Shown here: piece by piece, positions 62,963-64,000 of the stretch
Numbering within the stretch: the stretch's first letter is position 1
How the letters are laid out: every line of letters begins with the position of its first letter
Source of the DNA: Halobaculum magnesiiphilum
GTDB lineage: Archaea > Halobacteriota > Halobacteria > Halobacteriales > Haloferacaceae
DNA length: 64,000 nt
NCBI RefSeq assembly: GCF_019823105.1
Contig: NZ_CP081958.1
Location: 1,240,001-1,304,000 of the forward strand
Direction of reading: 5' to 3'
Notes under the pieces: model-generated
What the model was told of the DNA's origin: nothing
What the model saw: the letters and a program-made list of their open reading frames with translations, nothing else
The model's database searches: none
Translations under genes and position numbers: made by a program

Positions 62963-63853
62963 TTACCCGAACTTGCCGGTGATGTAGTCCTCGACGCGCT
63001 GGGAGTCGGGGTTCTCGAACACCTTGTCGGTGTCGTCGAACTCGACGAGCTCGCCGCCGGTGAGGAACACCGCCGTCTTGTCGGAGATACGCGCGGCCTG
63101 CTGCATGTTGTGGGTGACGATGACGACCGTGTACTCCTCGGCGAGGTCGTCGATGAGGTCCTCGATCTTCGAGGTCGCCACGGGGTCCAGCGCCGAGGCG
63201 GGCTCGTCCATCAGGATGACCTCGGGGTCCGGCGCGATGGCCCGCGCGATGCAGAGGCGCTGCTGTTGGCCGCCCGAGAGGTCCAGCCCCGAGGTGTGGA
63301 GCTGGTCTTTGACCTCGTCCCACAGCGCCGCGCGCTTGAGCGACTCCTCGACGATCTGATCGTAGTCGCCCTCCTTCCCCTGGATCTCCAGGCCGTAGGC
63401 GACGTTGTCGTAGATCGACTTGGGGAACGGGTTCGGCTTCTGGAAGACCATCCCGACGCGCCGTCGAAGCGCGACCGGGTCCACGTCGGCGTCGTACACG
63501 TTCTTCCCGCGGAGGAACAGGTCGCCCTCGACGCGGGCGGCGTCGATCATGTCGTTCATCCGGTTGATACACCGGAGGAACGTCGACTTGCCGCAGCCCG
63601 AGGGGCCGATCATCGCGGTGACGCGTTTCTCGGGGATCTCCATCGAGATGTCGTTGAGCGCACGGTCGTCGTTGTAGTAGACGCTCACGTCGCGCGCCTC
63701 GACGAGCGTCTCCGCCTCGCCGTCGGTGTCGCTGGCGGTCACGCTCTCGCTGACGTCCGTCGTGATCGACATCTCGGTCGCCGGGTCGCTCGTGGTCGTT
63801 TCGCCGCCGTCGGGCTCGATTCCGTCGTCCGTCGGTCCGTGTCCGTCAGTCAT
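62963..63853 (-). CDS. pstB: phosphate ABC transporter ATP-binding protein
   Basis: A 296-residue ATPase driving high-affinity phosphate uptake with PstA/PstC and PstS. Walker A is GPSGCGKST at 83-91, [18 protein letters not shown] is a PstB hallmark, the signature is LSGGQQQR near 193 and Walker B VILMDEP near 215. About 48 acidic residues precede the usual PstB start, a haloarchaeal extension. It begins 11 bp after the pstA stop, so pstA and pstB are one operon. PstB lies upstream of phoU on the same strand. Confidence 0.96.
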   Translation of the reverse strand: MTDGHGPTDDGIEPDGGETTTSDPATEMSITTDVSESVTASDTDGEAETLVEARDVSVYYNDDRALNDISMEIPEKRVTAMIGPSGCGKSTFLRCINRMNDMIDAARVEGDLFLRGKNVYDADVDPVALRRRVGMVFQKPNPFPKSIYDNVAYGLEIQGKEGDYDQIVEESLKRAALWDEVKDQLHTSGLDLSGGQQQRLCIARAIAPDPEVILMDEPASALDPVATSKIEDLIDDLAEEYTVVIVTHNMQQAARISDKTAVFLTGGELVEFDDTDKVFENPDSQRVEDYITGKFG

Positions 63854-63864
63854 GGTTGGTGATT

Positions 63865-64000
63865 ACTGGTCGCTTTGATACCTGTTTCGCAGGACGATCG
63901 CGATCGAGTTCATCGCCAGCAGGACGCTCACGAGCACCACGACGCCCGCGGGGACTGCCTTCGTGTAGAAGTCCTCGCTGGCGAACAGGCTCGACCACGC
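63865..64000 (-). CDS. pstA: phosphate ABC transporter permease PstA (3' end)
   Basis: Partial gene running off the window. The last 44 residues read TKAVPAGVVVLVSVLLAMN and then SIAIVLRNRYQSDQ before the TAA at 63865. The final helix and the IAIVLRNRYQ end are typical of PstA, and the stop lies 11 bp before the pstB start. It forms the membrane channel with PstC. Confidence 0.88.

Overview
The window reads as chromosomal DNA of a halophilic archaeon (class Halobacteria). GC content is very high and the proteins are strongly acidic. Archaeal markers include ribosomal protein S8e, RadB, Cdc48, the tubulin-like CetZ1, F420-cofactor genes (cofC, cofG), a PGF-CTERM surface protein and split-type GMP synthase. 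TATA-like boxes sit about 25-28 bp before start codons, the layout of leaderless haloarchaeal transcripts. An elongator tRNA-Met carrying a 75-nt intron is also typical of the group. The order cetZ1 / secreted membrane-anchored protein / cofC / cofG resembles Haloferax and relatives; I cannot fix the genus.

Layout: 0-5.5 kb: KDPG-type aldolase, zinc-ribbon/winged-helix regulator, ABC-2 exporter, methyltransferase, Rdx-type selenoprotein-like protein, DUF2061 protein. 5.6-9.6 kb: respiratory oxidase assembly, with a fused half-size CtaA/CtaB (heme O/A synthesis) divergent from coxB. 9.8-20.6 kb: PadR regulator, AI-2E permease, MgtC/DUF4010 protein, class III aminotransferase, MutY, bacterioopsin-activator-like sensor-regulator, quinone oxidoreductase. 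21-24.4 kb: sucCD and threonine synthase. 24.6-30.5 kb: PGF-CTERM protein, DUF1684 protein, HpcH aldolase, siroheme nitrite/sulfite reductase and small proteins. 30.6 kb: tRNA-Met. 31-37.9 kb: conserved haloarchaeal proteins, DUF92 protein, two cis-prenyltransferase-family genes tail to tail, MscS channel. 38-45.5 kb: cofG and cofC, separated by about 2.5 kb that holds a 23-bp minisatellite, an esterase, an AT-richer pair of small genes and a hairpin cluster; then cetZ1 and an NAD(P)-binding protein. 45.6-48.7 kb: pyrG-guaAB-DUF7126. 48.9-56.7 kb: secreted repeat protein, cupin, S8e, radB, chemoreceptor, RNase H-like protein, larC. 56.9-64 kb: cdc48, an AT-richer second threonine-synthase-like gene between two hairpin clusters, then phoU, a Tat lipoprotein, pstB and the end of pstA.

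Two observations stand out. First, three intergenic clusters (41.4, 59.2 and 60.85 kb) are built from perfect 10-11 bp stems closed by 3-nt loops, several with the core GCGAAGC. They share modules and linkers, show paired compensatory base changes, and each lies just 3' of a conserved gene. Two of them bracket the AT-richer PLP-enzyme gene, and two lie near a shared ~50-bp block. They look like a modular repeat or mobile element family. Second, the two neighbouring cis-prenyltransferase genes have complementary motif losses. One keeps the catalytic Asp motif; the other lacks it but keeps the C-terminal YSELYFTD and RRFG motifs. This resembles the two-subunit eukaryotic dolichol enzyme.
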